A DNA stretch of 64,000 bases, from positions 62,001 to 126,000 of the forward strand of contig JASMHE010000013.1 in the NCBI GenBank assembly GCA_030750865.1, given 5' to 3'. The position numbers and the translations under genes were made by a program. The DNA comes from Alphaproteobacteria bacterium (GTDB lineage: Bacteria; Pseudomonadota; Alphaproteobacteria; Micavibrionales; Micavibrionaceae). Of this stretch, positions 40,294 to 50,333 are shown one piece after another. Each line of letters starts with the position of its first letter. Within the stretch, counting starts at the first letter, position 1. Below the pieces are notes generated by a model. The model had not been told where the DNA came from, did no database searches, and saw nothing but the letters and a program-made list of their open reading frames with translations.

Positions 40294-40842
40294 GTGACGG
40301 AACGCAACGGAAAAGAATTTGGTCTTATATCCCGGTTGAACCATTGGGGCGTTGCCGCCATTTTTATCGGCATGCTTTGTTTCGGGTTTTATCTGGAATT
40401 CGGCGATCTCGCCCGTGAAGTCAAAGGGCCGTTGTGGGGCGTGCATAAATCCATCGGCACGCTGTTTCTGATTTTCGCTGTGTGGCGTGTCGGATGGCGC
40501 ATCTTTCAAGGGTTTCCGCAAGAGGTTGCCGTGATGCCGTTATGGCAGCGTTTTACGGCGAAGATCACGCACTGGCTTTTGTTGCTTGCGGTGCTGTTAA
40601 TGCCGTTGTCCGGTGTGCTCATGAATATTTATGGCGGACGGTCGATACATGTCTTCGATTGGTTTGTCATTCCATCACAAGGAAAGAACGAGATGGTCGC
40701 GGGGATAGCGCATACTGTGCACGAGGTCGCCCCTTATGCGATTAGTGCGATCATTTTACTGCATATCGCTGCGGCTGTGAAACATCATATCATCGATAAA
40801 GATGCAACATTGAAACGTATGATTGTTCAAACCGGCAAGTGA
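40294..40842 (+). CDS. cytochrome b561 family protein
   Basis: Inner-membrane di-heme b-type cytochrome of 182 residues with four transmembrane helices, of the bacterial CybB/YodB type. Histidines expected to bind heme are in SRLNHWGV, WGVHKSIGT, KITHWLLLL and the helix with LLHIAAAVKHH. Relatives carry electrons from quinol to superoxide or other acceptors. The start is GTG at 40294, eight bases after AGGAG, which is a strong case for GTG over later ATGs. It stands alone between the signalling cluster and a convergent lipid A deacylase gene. Confidence 0.9.
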   Translation: MTERNGKEFGLISRLNHWGVAAIFIGMLCFGFYLEFGDLAREVKGPLWGVHKSIGTLFLIFAVWRVGWRIFQGFPQEVAVMPLWQRFTAKITHWLLLLAVLLMPLSGVLMNIYGGRSIHVFDWFVIPSQGKNEMVAGIAHTVHEVAPYAISAIILLHIAAAVKHHIIDKDATLKRMIVQTGK

Positions 40843-40868
40843 AGCTGCTGGTGTTTTTGTGATGATCG

Positions 40869-41954
40869 TCAGAACTTATACGCCACGCTGACAGCGCCGA
40901 ACAGATCTGCATTTTCCTGTGTTTTAAAGGCTTTGGTGCGATGAACAAGCGTATAGCTCAGCCGTGTCCGGCCGTAGGTAAATGCAAGGCCGATATTGGA
41001 ATCCCTGACAAAAATTTTCTTATCAACACTGTGACTATCCGTAAAAGTGTTGCCGTCCAGAAAGATGTTCTGGGCGACAGCGCGTCCTTCGACACCGCCA
41101 AAGACATACCAGTCCCAGCCATTTTCCGGTGTTTCGAAATAGCCTGTCCCCGGGATAGATGGCCGCACGCGCTGTGGCGTGTCGCTCCATTGTGCGGGGC
41201 TGATGCGTAAATTCAAACCCGTATTGGCATAGGTGTAAATGTTCCCCAGACTTGCCCCGATATATGGCGTTGCCGAAAAGGTTAATCCGGCGGTTTCGTA
41301 ACTGACGGTCTGCGGCCAGCGGCGCTGCCATGACAGAATTAGGCCGGGTTCGTTTTTAAGCTGGTTAGACCAGCCCTTTGGCGTGGGGCTGTCGCTGAGA
41401 TGTTTGTGCACGGCTTTTTGGACTTGTTCCCCGAGAGCGAGCGGCCCGACAATGCCGATGGTGGCTTCCAGCTCGTCGATATGGTTGTCGGTGACGGTGG
41501 CCATACCGATCGAGCTATATAAAAAAGCGGCCCACGGTCTGTCATCCGGTTGTTGTTCGCGGTGCTTGATATCATCCGGCGTGTAAAGATTTTGGCCGAT
41601 GGAATAAAAAACGCTGGATGTGTCGTTGATCGAGAATGTCGGCACTTGATTTGCGATATGGTGTGCGAATTCGGGGAAGGCGGCATTCACGTCAAAATAA
41701 CTCAGCCGGATGCCGTTTGTGTAATTACGGTCTGTGCCGCCGCCGAACAAATCATTTTCAACCGCAAGGGTGATGAATTTGTCATCTTTATGGTTTTTGA
41801 CCTGTTTCTGCAGGTTATATTCCAGCGTTTGTGTCTTGTCTTGTGTTTGCGCGTGCTCTTGTGCATGCGCGTATGTCGGCACACAAAGCAGGAGCAAAAG
41901 TGCGGGTAGGGCTGTTATTTTTATCGTTCTTTTTGTCTGTGTAAAATGTAGCAT
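40869..41954 (-). CDS. LpxR-like lipid A deacylase (DUF2219)
   Basis: Outer-membrane beta-barrel of 361 residues with signal peptide (cut near TYAHAQ). The conserved core VENDLFGGGTDRNYTNGIRLSY, written here in parts as ENDLFGGGTD and NYTNGIRLSY, with YTPDDI and DRPWAAFLYS, is that of the LpxR/DUF2219 family, whose studied members remove the 3'-linked acyloxyacyl chain from lipid A. The C-terminus ends in aromatic F (SVAYKF). The protein may tune surface charge and immune visibility. It stands alone and converges with cytochrome b561. Activity on this organism's lipid A is inferred from the family only. Confidence 0.85.
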   Translation of the reverse strand: MLHFTQTKRTIKITALPALLLLLCVPTYAHAQEHAQTQDKTQTLEYNLQKQVKNHKDDKFITLAVENDLFGGGTDRNYTNGIRLSYFDVNAAFPEFAHHIANQVPTFSINDTSSVFYSIGQNLYTPDDIKHREQQPDDRPWAAFLYSSIGMATVTDNHIDELEATIGIVGPLALGEQVQKAVHKHLSDSPTPKGWSNQLKNEPGLILSWQRRWPQTVSYETAGLTFSATPYIGASLGNIYTYANTGLNLRISPAQWSDTPQRVRPSIPGTGYFETPENGWDWYVFGGVEGRAVAQNIFLDGNTFTDSHSVDKKIFVRDSNIGLAFTYGRTRLSYTLVHRTKAFKTQENADLFGAVSVAYKF

Positions 41955-42011
41955 GCTGTTCTGTTATTCTCTTTATCGTGTCGGTGCCTTGTGCCGGACA
42001 GATATGTTGGT

Positions 42012-42719
42012 TCAGGTGTATAATATTATGACGGCAACCGGAATAAGAATACCGGATATAATGCCCATAAGGCTCATGCCCAGTGCGGCAAATGCGCCTG
42101 CTTTTTCGCTATGTTGCAAGGCGCGCGCTACGCCGAGGCCGTGGCATGTGACGCCAAGTGCAAGACCGATGGCTTTGTCATCTTTGATGCGCACAAGTTT
42201 AAAAAGTGTTGTCGCAATCAGCGTGCCGATAATACCTGTGGTGAACAGGAAAAAGACTGCCAGCGACGTATCGGCATTGATCTTTTCGGCGATACCGATT
42301 GCAATCGGCGTGGTCGTTGATTTCGGCATGATGGCCAGACGAATATCGTCCCCTGCACCCATGAGTCCGGCGAGGTAATAGGCCACGCCGGCGGCAATGA
42401 TGCTGCAGGCAATCACCGTGCACAGCAATGCCGGAGCCGAGCGTTTGATTGTTTCGAATTGATGATAGAGCGGAATGGCAAGCGCCACGGTTGCCGGTCC
42501 GAGCAATGCATGGATCAGATTGACGTTCTGCAGATAGTCGGCGTAGGGAATGTCTGTGGCAATCAGGTAAATGACAACCATGAATATCGCCATGACCACA
42601 GGGTTTAACAGCGGGTGGCCGCCCATTTTCTTTTGAAACCATTGCGCGGCCAGAAAGCTGCCGATCGTGACGATCATGGCTGTTGCGGGGTGATATAAGA
42701 TGTCATGCAGGAACATCAT
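42012..42719 (-). CDS. LrgB/CidB-family membrane protein
   Basis: A 235-residue inner-membrane protein with about six to seven helices and the family motif PKSTTTPIAIGIAEKI. LrgB-type proteins pair with LrgA-type holin-like proteins and influence autolysis or act as carriers of small metabolites such as pyruvate or glycolate. Its start overlaps the end of the LrgA-like gene by 4 bp, so the two are translated together. Confidence 0.9.
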   Translation of the reverse strand: MMFLHDILYHPATAMIVTIGSFLAAQWFQKKMGGHPLLNPVVMAIFMVVIYLIATDIPYADYLQNVNLIHALLGPATVALAIPLYHQFETIKRSAPALLCTVIACSIIAAGVAYYLAGLMGAGDDIRLAIMPKSTTTPIAIGIAEKINADTSLAVFFLFTTGIIGTLIATTLFKLVRIKDDKAIGLALGVTCHGLGVARALQHSEKAGAFAALGMSLMGIISGILIPVAVIILYT

Positions 42720-43066
42720 TTTTTATCCTCCGCATCATTGTACAGCCACGTAAATAACAGGGCACATGATAGTAGTGTCAGGACCGTGCTGCCGACAGAA
42801 GCGACAAGAATAACATCCCATTCTGCCGCAATCAGGCCGATATACATGCTGATCCCCGCGCCGGCGGGCACAAAGAGCAGACCGATATATTTCAACAGGC
42901 CGCCGCCCGCGACCTCAAGATCATCAGGGACGCTGCCGCGGATCAACAGGCCTGCGAACATGATAATCATGCCCATGACAGGACCGGGGACCGGAAGATG
43001 CAGGCCTTCGGCGAGGATGTCGCCGCCCAGCAAGCATAAAAATAATAGCAAGATGCCGCGTAGCAA
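42716..43066 (-). CDS. LrgA/CidA-family holin-like protein
   Basis: A small inner-membrane protein of 116 residues with four hydrophobic segments and the family motif LPVPGPVMGMIIMFAGLL. Studied relatives either promote or oppose murein hydrolase export, or form a metabolite transporter with LrgB. It is the first gene of a two-gene operon with the LrgB-like gene. No LytSR-type regulator is adjacent. Confidence 0.88.
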   Translation of the reverse strand: MLRGILLLFLCLLGGDILAEGLHLPVPGPVMGMIIMFAGLLIRGSVPDDLEVAGGGLLKYIGLLFVPAGAGISMYIGLIAAEWDVILVASVGSTVLTLLSCALLFTWLYNDAEDKK

Positions 43067-43222
43067 AGTTATTCTCCTTTATTGCGGTTAAGCTAATATA
43101 TATTCATGCGGTTGCAAATGTTTAAAAAGATAAACTGGCCATTATTTCAATGTAACGGCTACGGAAGGGGTGTTTGCGGCTTATAAAACGCGTTATAATA
43201 CGCCGCGATGAAAGAGAGCGAT

Positions 43223-44464
43223 ATGTTGAAAATCAATGAAAACCGTTTACTGCAAAATATCACCGAACTGTCCTTGATCGGCAAAGACCCCGAAGGCGGT
43301 ATTACGCGCCCTGCGTTTTCGCCGCCCGATATGATGGCGCGTGAATGGCTGATTGACCGCATACAGAAAGCAGGACTGCAGTGTGATGTTGACGGGGCGG
43401 GGAATATTTTCGCAACTGTGATTCCCGCAGATGCCGCCGCAGCAGATAAGCCTGCGGTGATGTGCGGGTCCCACATTGATACGGTGCCAAATGGCGGCGC
43501 ACTGGATGGCGCGCTTGGCGTTTTGACGGGGCTGGAAGCATTGCAGGTTATCAAAGAAGAAAAGGTTGCGCTGGCACGGCCGTTGAAAATGGTGGCCTTT
43601 TCTGATGAAGAAGGACGATTTGGTGAAATGATCGGATCACGGGCTTTTTCAGGGCAGCTTGACCCCGATCATCTAACATCATTGTCTGATGTCCACGGCG
43701 TGTTACTCGCAGATGCAATGCGTGATAGCGGGTATAATATCAATGACGTTGCAAGCGCAAAGGCATCGGCCGATGCGTATGAGGCGTTTGTTGAATTGCA
43801 TATTGAACAAGGCCCTGTTCTGGAACGTAAGGGCATATCGGTTGGTGTTGTGGATGCGATTGTCGGGCTTTTTAAATGGCAGATTGATTTATACGGACAG
43901 GCCAATCATGCGGGAACAACGCCCATGAATATGCGCCGTGATGCGTTTTATGGTGGCGTCAAATTTGCCGATAAAGTGCGTGATCTTGTGAAAGAACATG
44001 GCGGCGCGGACACGGTCGCAACCATCGGCAAGTTTAACCTGTATCCCGGCGCGCCGAATGTGGTACCGGGCCATTGCCGTTTTTTCATAGAGGCACGTGA
44101 CCGGAACAAAGACACGCTGGATCATTTGAAGCGTGTGTTTAAAGATCATTTGAAACGGTGCGCAGAGGATGAACATCTGACATATGATGTGACGGTGCTG
44201 GAAGATATGACGCCTGTGCAGTGCGATCCGCAGATTATGGATGTGATTGAATCCTGCGCGGCAGAGGCGGATGTCTCGTCATTACGGATGTTTTCCGGCG
44301 CGGCACATGATGCGCAAAATATGGCCGCACTTGCAAAGGTCGGCATGATTTTTGTGCCGAGTATCGGCGGCATCAGTCACAATCCGTCCGAATGCACAGA
44401 GGATGATGATATCGTCGCGGGCGCAACGGTCATGGCGAATACATTGGCACGGCTTGTGTCATGA
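43223..44464 (+). CDS. M20-type amidohydrolase (N-carbamoyl-amino-acid / allantoate family)
   Basis: A zinc or manganese hydrolase of about 413 residues in the hydantoinase/carbamoylase branch of family M20. Visible: GSHIDTVPNGGALDGALGVL (metal-binding His-x-Asp and bridging Asp), SDEEGRFG (catalytic and metal Glu), ELHIEQGPVLE, QANHAGTTPMNMRRDA in the lid domain, and the final metal His in ISHNPSE. Members cleave N-carbamoyl-amino acids, ureidoglycolate-type intermediates or allantoate. The ATG at 43223 (LKINENRLL) fits relatives better than the ATG at 43208. No purine or pyrimidine catabolic neighbours, so the substrate stays open. Confidence 0.88.
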   Translation: MLKINENRLLQNITELSLIGKDPEGGITRPAFSPPDMMAREWLIDRIQKAGLQCDVDGAGNIFATVIPADAAAADKPAVMCGSHIDTVPNGGALDGALGVLTGLEALQVIKEEKVALARPLKMVAFSDEEGRFGEMIGSRAFSGQLDPDHLTSLSDVHGVLLADAMRDSGYNINDVASAKASADAYEAFVELHIEQGPVLERKGISVGVVDAIVGLFKWQIDLYGQANHAGTTPMNMRRDAFYGGVKFADKVRDLVKEHGGADTVATIGKFNLYPGAPNVVPGHCRFFIEARDRNKDTLDHLKRVFKDHLKRCAEDEHLTYDVTVLEDMTPVQCDPQIMDVIESCAAEADVSSLRMFSGAAHDAQNMAALAKVGMIFVPSIGGISHNPSECTEDDDIVAGATVMANTLARLVS

Positions 44465-44595
44465 TCTTTGAAAGAAAAACTGTATCTGTTTGATATTTTT
44501 TCGTTCTTTCCCTTTATTTTAGAGGCGACCAAACTAGCTTTATACGTTATATTGTCACCGTAAGTGTGTCTTTTAATCGATAAAGGTGTGGGCTT

Positions 44596-46035
44596 TTGCA
44601 TTCATTCTATAGATTTCCGTCGGTTGTCTTGAGCGTCTTTTGTTTGTCGTCCTGTTCTTTGTACGGCGATTATTTCAGCGCAGCCCCCGATGATCCTGCG
44701 CAGGGAAAACGCTATGCGGCCGTTGCCGATGTGGCTGACCGGCAGGATCATGATGCGTTATCGCCGTGGGGTGATACGCCCTGGTGGCATGTGTTCGAAC
44801 GGCCTGATCTGGATCGTTTGATCGTGTCGGCCTATGACGGAAACCAGACGGTTGCGCAGGCTGTGGCGCGTTTAAAACAGGCGCAAGCTGTTGCGAAACA
44901 AACCGGATCGGATCGATTTCCTGAGGTGTCCGCCACAGCGGATGCGGGCAAAAGCTGGGAAGAAAGTGATGCGCAGCGCGGCACGGCATCGGCGGGTGTA
45001 AGTTTGTCATGGGAAATTGACTTTTTTAACCGTATTGGCGCAGCGACAGAGGCAGATCGATTGTTGGCAGAGGCCCGCGCCGAAGATGTCGAGAGTTTAA
45101 AATTATTTCTGAGTGCGGATATCGCATCGGCTTATTTCGGGGCAGCGTCGGCGCGTCGCCGCCTTGCGCTTTTGAATGATCAGGTGACACTGGATAATGA
45201 TTTGCTTGATTTGCTGGAATTACGGCTTGAAAACGGGATCGGAACGTCCGTGGATGTCTTGCAACAAAAAAGCCAGTTAGCCGACAGCAAAACATTAATT
45301 CCGCTGGCTGAGGCAGATTTACGGGTCTTTGAAAACCAGCTCGATGTTCTGGTTGGTGAAATGCCTGACGGTGTTGATCGTGTCGCGGCGGATGAAGATT
45401 TACGTTTTGTACAAACATTACCGCATGTCGGGGTGCCGTCGGATTTATTATTGCACCGTCCTGATTTGCGGGCGCAACTGCGCGTGTTGCAGGCGGCGGA
45501 TGCGGATATCCGTGCGGCCATTGCCGATCGTCTGCCGCGTATTATGCTGGACGGATCATATTTATATTCTGATGCGGCATCTTATACCGGACCGCTCGGT
45601 ACAATTGTCGGAAACTTTGTGCAGCCTTTGCTGGACTGGGGAAAACGGCGCGCAGCAGTGACAGAGAACAAAGCAATTTACGAAGAAGAACTGGCACGTT
45701 TCACGCAAACCTATCTGGAAGCTGTGCGCGATGTTGAAAACGCACTCTATCAGGAACGCCGCCAGCGTGAATATCTCGCACGTCTGGAAGAGCGCCGTGA
45801 TATTCTGGAAGAAACCGTGTCGGAAACCGATGCGCGCTATAAACAGGGGATTGATGATTATCTGCCCGTCATTAACGCCTTACAGGAATTGCGCGAGGTG
45901 GAACGGCGTTTGATTACAGAACAGCGGGCCTTAGTTGATTACCGTATTGACCTGTACCGCGCGGTCGGTGGCAACATTGATGCGCAGGATGTGACAATAA
46001 AAAAGGATGCAACGCATGAAAAGACAAATGGATAA
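44596..46035 (+). CDS. outer-membrane efflux channel, NodT/OprM family (second)
   Basis: A 479-residue TolC-like lipoprotein channel with a signal peptide ending in lipobox LSSC, then two OEP domains (about 75-260 and 285-465). The start is TTG at 44596 with AAAGGTG eight bases upstream; there is no better in-frame ATG before the signal peptide. It is the first gene of a channel-adaptor-pump operon, opposite to the order in the first RND operon, and overlaps the adaptor gene by about 20 bp. Confidence 0.9.
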   Translation: MHSFYRFPSVVLSVFCLSSCSLYGDYFSAAPDDPAQGKRYAAVADVADRQDHDALSPWGDTPWWHVFERPDLDRLIVSAYDGNQTVAQAVARLKQAQAVAKQTGSDRFPEVSATADAGKSWEESDAQRGTASAGVSLSWEIDFFNRIGAATEADRLLAEARAEDVESLKLFLSADIASAYFGAASARRRLALLNDQVTLDNDLLDLLELRLENGIGTSVDVLQQKSQLADSKTLIPLAEADLRVFENQLDVLVGEMPDGVDRVAADEDLRFVQTLPHVGVPSDLLLHRPDLRAQLRVLQAADADIRAAIADRLPRIMLDGSYLYSDAASYTGPLGTIVGNFVQPLLDWGKRRAAVTENKAIYEEELARFTQTYLEAVRDVENALYQERRQREYLARLEERRDILEETVSETDARYKQGIDDYLPVINALQELREVERRLITEQRALVDYRIDLYRAVGGNIDAQDVTIKKDATHEKTNG

Positions 46036-47140
46036 TATCAGGAAATTTGCAGGTACAGCGGTGCTCGGCATCGGGATGGGGCTTGGACTTTCTGTGTTGA
46101 GCATACAAGCGGTGCAGGCACAATCGTCCGGTGCGGCGATGCCGCCGACCCCTGTTATTGTATCGGCTGTTGAACAAAAGCCTATTGTTGAAGAAGTGGA
46201 AGCACTTGGCACGTTGCGGGCCAACGAAAGTGTTGATCTGACATCAACTGTGACCGAACTTGTCACGGATGTGCTGTTCCAAGATGGTCAGCGTGTTTCC
46301 AAAGGGGATGTTCTGGTGAAGATGGATGCGGCCGAAGAAGAAGCCGAGCTGGCCGAAGAGCAATCTTTATTGGAAGAGGCAAAGCGTCAGGTTGACCGGA
46401 TCGAACCGCTGGCGGCCAAAGGGGCAGCGTCGGAGTCTATTCTGGATGAACGCCGCAGAGAAGTTGAAACGGCCAATGCACGGATCAAAGCGATCCGTTC
46501 CCGTATTAGTAAGCGGCAAATCACCGCGCCGTTTGATGGGGTTGTCGGGTTGCGGAATGTCAGTACCGGCGCGCTTGCCCAGCCGAGTACATTGATGACA
46601 ACGATTGATGATGACCGTGTGATGAAACTCGACTTTTCTGTGCCGTCTGTTTTCCTGAGTGTTCTGGAACCCGGTGCGAAAATTCTGGCGCAGACAAAGG
46701 CCTATCCGGCGGAAACGTTTGAAGGCACGCTTGTCAGTGTTGATAGCCGGATTGATCCGATCACGCGGGCAGTGCTGGTGCGGGCGTTGATTGAGAATCC
46801 GGATCGCCGTCTGAAACCGGGGCTGTTGATGCGGGTTGTCTTGCAGAAAAAGCCGCGTGAGACACTGGTCATTCCCGAAGAAGCCGTGATCCCGAGTGGG
46901 TCGCAATATCATGTGCTGGTTGTTCAGGATACCGAAAACGGGCAGACAGTTGCCAAGAAAAAAGTAGAGCTTGGCGTGCGCCGTCAGGGTGAGGTCGAGG
47001 TTCTGTCCGGTGTCGAACCCGGTGATTTGGTGGTCACGCACGGCACAATGCGTGCCATTCCGGGCAAGGCTGTATCCGTGACAGCCGAAGAGGACGGCAA
47101 CCAGACCTTAGAAGAGATGATGGGAGGGGACGACAAATGA
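46016..47140 (+). CDS. RND efflux periplasmic adaptor (second)
   Basis: Membrane fusion protein of about 374 residues with an N-terminal anchor or signal (AVLGIGMGLGLSVLSIQAVQA), a lipoyl domain (VTELVTDVLFQDGQRVSKGD), a rather short coiled-coil hairpin (about 95-165), and a barrel domain (KITAPFDGVVGLRN-like region). The ATG at 46016 has AAAAGGA eight bases upstream and is preferred to the ATG at 46007. Its stop overlaps the pump gene start by 4 bp. The adaptor type matches MexE/AcrA-like subunits that serve single-pump RND systems. Confidence 0.9.
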   Translation: MKRQMDNIRKFAGTAVLGIGMGLGLSVLSIQAVQAQSSGAAMPPTPVIVSAVEQKPIVEEVEALGTLRANESVDLTSTVTELVTDVLFQDGQRVSKGDVLVKMDAAEEEAELAEEQSLLEEAKRQVDRIEPLAAKGAASESILDERRREVETANARIKAIRSRISKRQITAPFDGVVGLRNVSTGALAQPSTLMTTIDDDRVMKLDFSVPSVFLSVLEPGAKILAQTKAYPAETFEGTLVSVDSRIDPITRAVLVRALIENPDRRLKPGLLMRVVLQKKPRETLVIPEEAVIPSGSQYHVLVVQDTENGQTVAKKKVELGVRRQGEVEVLSGVEPGDLVVTHGTMRAIPGKAVSVTAEEDGNQTLEEMMGGDDK

Positions 47141-50100
47141 TCCTGTCCGATATCTCGGTTAAGCGTCCTGTTTTTGCCTCGGTTCTGTCATTATTATTGA
47201 TTGCCTTCGGGCTTGTGTCTTTCGACCGTTTGCCGCTGCGTGAATATCCCGATATCGATCCGCCGATTGTCACGGTCGAGGTGGAATATCCCGGCGCGCC
47301 TGCCAATATTGTCGAAACGCGCATTACCGAAGTGATCGAAGATCGTATTTCGGGCATTGAGGGCATTGAATATATCGAGTCGTCTTCCGAAGATGGCGAG
47401 TCGAATGTCACAATCGAATTTTCCATTAACCGCGATATTGATTCCGCAGCCAATGATGTGCGTGACCGCATTTCAGGGGTGCGTGACAATCTGCCCGAAG
47501 AAGCCGAACCGCCGGAAGTCCAGAAAGTGGACAGCGGTGATGATGTGATTATCTGGCAGAATCTGGTCAGTGACCGCATGACTGTGCCGGAGCTGACCGA
47601 TTATGCCGAACGGTATCTGGTGGACCAATATTCAACACTGGATGGGGTGGCGCGCGTGCGGGCCGGTGGCGGCTTGAGCTACGCGATGCGGATATGGCTT
47701 GATCGTCAGGAAATGGCCGCGCGGCAGATCAGTGTCAGCGATATTGAAAGCGCGTTGCGATCTGAAAATATCGAATTACCGGCGGGCAGTCTGGAATCCG
47801 AAGAGCGCATGTTCAAAGCCCGTGTCGAACGAAATTTCAAAGAGCCGGAGGATTTTGCAGGCCTTGTTCTGGCGCAAGGTGATGACGGTTATCTGGTGCG
47901 ACTTGGTGATATTGCCCGCGTTGAACTGGGGTTGGTGGAAGACCGTACCTTTTTCCGCGGCAATGGCATTCCGATGGTCGGTATCGGTGTGATCAAACAA
48001 TCAACGGCTAACACGATCGAGGTTGCGCGCGGCGTCAAAGAATTAACAAAACGGTTGAATGATAATTTGCCCGAAGGGATGTCAATCAAACAAAGTTATG
48101 ATGCATCTGTCTTTATCGAAGCCGCCATCCATGAAGTGTACCAGACATTATTTATCGCGATCGGCTGTGTTGTGGCGGTGATTTATCTGTTCTTGGGCAG
48201 TTTCCGTGCCATGTTGATACCGGCGGTGACGGTACCAGTATCATTGATCGGCAGTTTCATCGTGATTTATGCGCTGGGCTTTTCGATCAATTTGCTGACC
48301 TTGCTTGCGCTTGTGCTGGCCATCGGTTTGGTGGTGGACGATGCGATCGTGATGCTGGAAAATATCGTGCGGCGGATTCAGGAGAAAAACGAAACGCCGC
48401 TTGTTGCCGCATATCGCGGAGCAAGACAGGTCGGCTTTGCCGTGATTGCCACAACGCTTGTGCTGATTTCGGTGTTTGTGCCGATTACATTTTTGCGCGG
48501 TGACATCGGCCGCCTGTTTACGGAATTTGCATTGACGATGGCGGCCACGGTGGTTTTTTCATCGTTGGTCGCGTTGACATTATCGCCGATGATGGCATCC
48601 AAAATCCTGCGCAAAGAAAAAGAAGAAGATCATAACAGATTTGTGAAAGCAACGGATGCGATGCTTGGTAAAACGCGCCAGCTTTATGTGGCAGCCGTGG
48701 AAAAAACGATCGGTCATCCGTTCATTGTGATGATTATATTTGCCGTGATGGTTGCTGCGACGGCGTTTGTTTATCAACAAGTGCCGCAGGAATTTACGCC
48801 GGAAGAAGATCGCGGGGCGTTTTACGTGTTTGTGAACGGGCCGGAAGGTGCCACATATGAATATATCGAAGAATATATGACGGCAATCGAAGCAGACCTG
48901 ATGCACTATGTGAATAATGGCGAGATCAACAGGCTTCTGGTGCGTGCCCCGCGCGGATTCGGTAATATCGAGAATTTCAATGGCGGCATGGTCATTGCCA
49001 TTTTGAATGAATGGGACAAACGGCGTCCGGCTTCGGATATCATGAACGAGATTCGCGGCAAGCTGGCGAAATATCCCGGCGTGCGGGCCTTCCCTGTGAT
49101 GCGGCAGGGGCTTGGCGGCGGCACCGGTAAACCCGTGCAGTTCGTACTGGGCGGTGCGACATACGAACAGCTGGCCAAATGGCGTGATATCCTGCTGGAG
49201 AAAATTGCCGCTGATAATCCTGGCGTCGAAGGCATCGATACAGATTACAAAGAAACACGGCCGCAGATTGACTTTAATGTTGATTATGACCGTGCGGCAA
49301 CGCTTGGCGTCACGATCGAAGAAATCGGCCGCACGTTGGAAACAATGATGGGCGGACGGCCTGTTACGACATTTCTGGATGGCGGCGAAGAATATGACGT
49401 GATCGTCGAAGGGGAGCGAACCACACAGCGTTCGTTCGATGATATTCGGAATATTTATGTGCGGTCCGAACGCACGCAATCGTTGATCCCGTTATCAAAT
49501 CTGGTTGATATTACCGAATACGGATCGGCGCAGACTTTGTCACGGTATAACCGTGTGCGGGCGATTACATTCGAAGGCAATCTGGCTGAAGGATATCGTC
49601 TGGGTGATGCGCTGGATTATTTGCGCGATATGGTACGCACGCATCTGCCTGATGAAGCGGTGATTGATTATAAAGGGCAAAGCCGTGATTTTATTCAATC
49701 GGGCGACTCGATCATTTTTGTGTTTATTCTCGGGATTGTGGTGGTGTTCCTTGTGCTTGCCGCACAGTTCGAAAGCTATATCCATCCGCTTGTGATTATG
49801 CTGACCGTGCCGCTGGCGATGGGGGGCGGGCTTCTTGGTTTGTATCTGACGGGTGCATCGCTGAATATTTATTCGCAGATCGGATTGATCATTCTGATCG
49901 GCCTTTCGGCCAAGAACGGGATCCTGATTGTTGAATTTGCCAACCAGTTACGCGATGAAGGGATGGCGTTTAACCGTGCCTTGATCGAAGCTTCGACAGT
50001 GCGGTTCCGTCCGATTATTATGACGGGGCTCACGACTATCGCGGGGGCGGTGCCGCTCGTGCTGGCCAGTGGCGCAGGGGCCGAGACGCGTTTTGTCATT

Positions 50101-50256
50101 GGTGTTGTGATTTTGTTCGGGGTGCTGGCCGCGACAATCTTTACACTTTTTATTGTGCCGGCCGCTTATGGTCTGATTGCCCGTAAAACAGGTTCAGCCG
50201 GTGATACGGCCCGCAGATTGGAAGATGAGCAAGACATGCGACAAGATGAGGTCTGA
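47137..50256 (+). CDS. RND efflux pump, HAE1 family (second)
   Basis: A 1039-residue inner-membrane pump. The N-terminus LSDISVKRPVFASVLSLLL and the size fit the AcrB-like group, with helix 4 aspartates at about D401-D402 (GLVVDDAIVMLEN) and helix 10 lysine in IGLSAKNGILIVEFAN. It differs clearly from the first pump at 18.6 kb (for example ENIELPAGSLESEER in the porter domain), so it is a separate system and not a recent duplicate. No regulator gene adjoins the operon, and no operator stands out upstream. Confidence 0.94.
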   Translation: MILSDISVKRPVFASVLSLLLIAFGLVSFDRLPLREYPDIDPPIVTVEVEYPGAPANIVETRITEVIEDRISGIEGIEYIESSSEDGESNVTIEFSINRDIDSAANDVRDRISGVRDNLPEEAEPPEVQKVDSGDDVIIWQNLVSDRMTVPELTDYAERYLVDQYSTLDGVARVRAGGGLSYAMRIWLDRQEMAARQISVSDIESALRSENIELPAGSLESEERMFKARVERNFKEPEDFAGLVLAQGDDGYLVRLGDIARVELGLVEDRTFFRGNGIPMVGIGVIKQSTANTIEVARGVKELTKRLNDNLPEGMSIKQSYDASVFIEAAIHEVYQTLFIAIGCVVAVIYLFLGSFRAMLIPAVTVPVSLIGSFIVIYALGFSINLLTLLALVLAIGLVVDDAIVMLENIVRRIQEKNETPLVAAYRGARQVGFAVIATTLVLISVFVPITFLRGDIGRLFTEFALTMAATVVFSSLVALTLSPMMASKILRKEKEEDHNRFVKATDAMLGKTRQLYVAAVEKTIGHPFIVMIIFAVMVAATAFVYQQVPQEFTPEEDRGAFYVFVNGPEGATYEYIEEYMTAIEADLMHYVNNGEINRLLVRAPRGFGNIENFNGGMVIAILNEWDKRRPASDIMNEIRGKLAKYPGVRAFPVMRQGLGGGTGKPVQFVLGGATYEQLAKWRDILLEKIAADNPGVEGIDTDYKETRPQIDFNVDYDRAATLGVTIEEIGRTLETMMGGRPVTTFLDGGEEYDVIVEGERTTQRSFDDIRNIYVRSERTQSLIPLSNLVDITEYGSAQTLSRYNRVRAITFEGNLAEGYRLGDALDYLRDMVRTHLPDEAVIDYKGQSRDFIQSGDSIIFVFILGIVVVFLVLAAQFESYIHPLVIMLTVPLAMGGGLLGLYLTGASLNIYSQIGLIILIGLSAKNGILIVEFANQLRDEGMAFNRALIEASTVRFRPIIMTGLTTIAGAVPLVLASGAGAETRFVIGVVILFGVLAATIFTLFIVPAAYGLIARKTGSAGDTARRLEDEQDMRQDEV

Positions 50257-50333
50257 TAATTCGCCATTTCTTTCCGGCGATGGTTGCGATAGTCTTGTCT
50301 GGAATAGTTATTATGATTTAAGGAGATTAAAAT

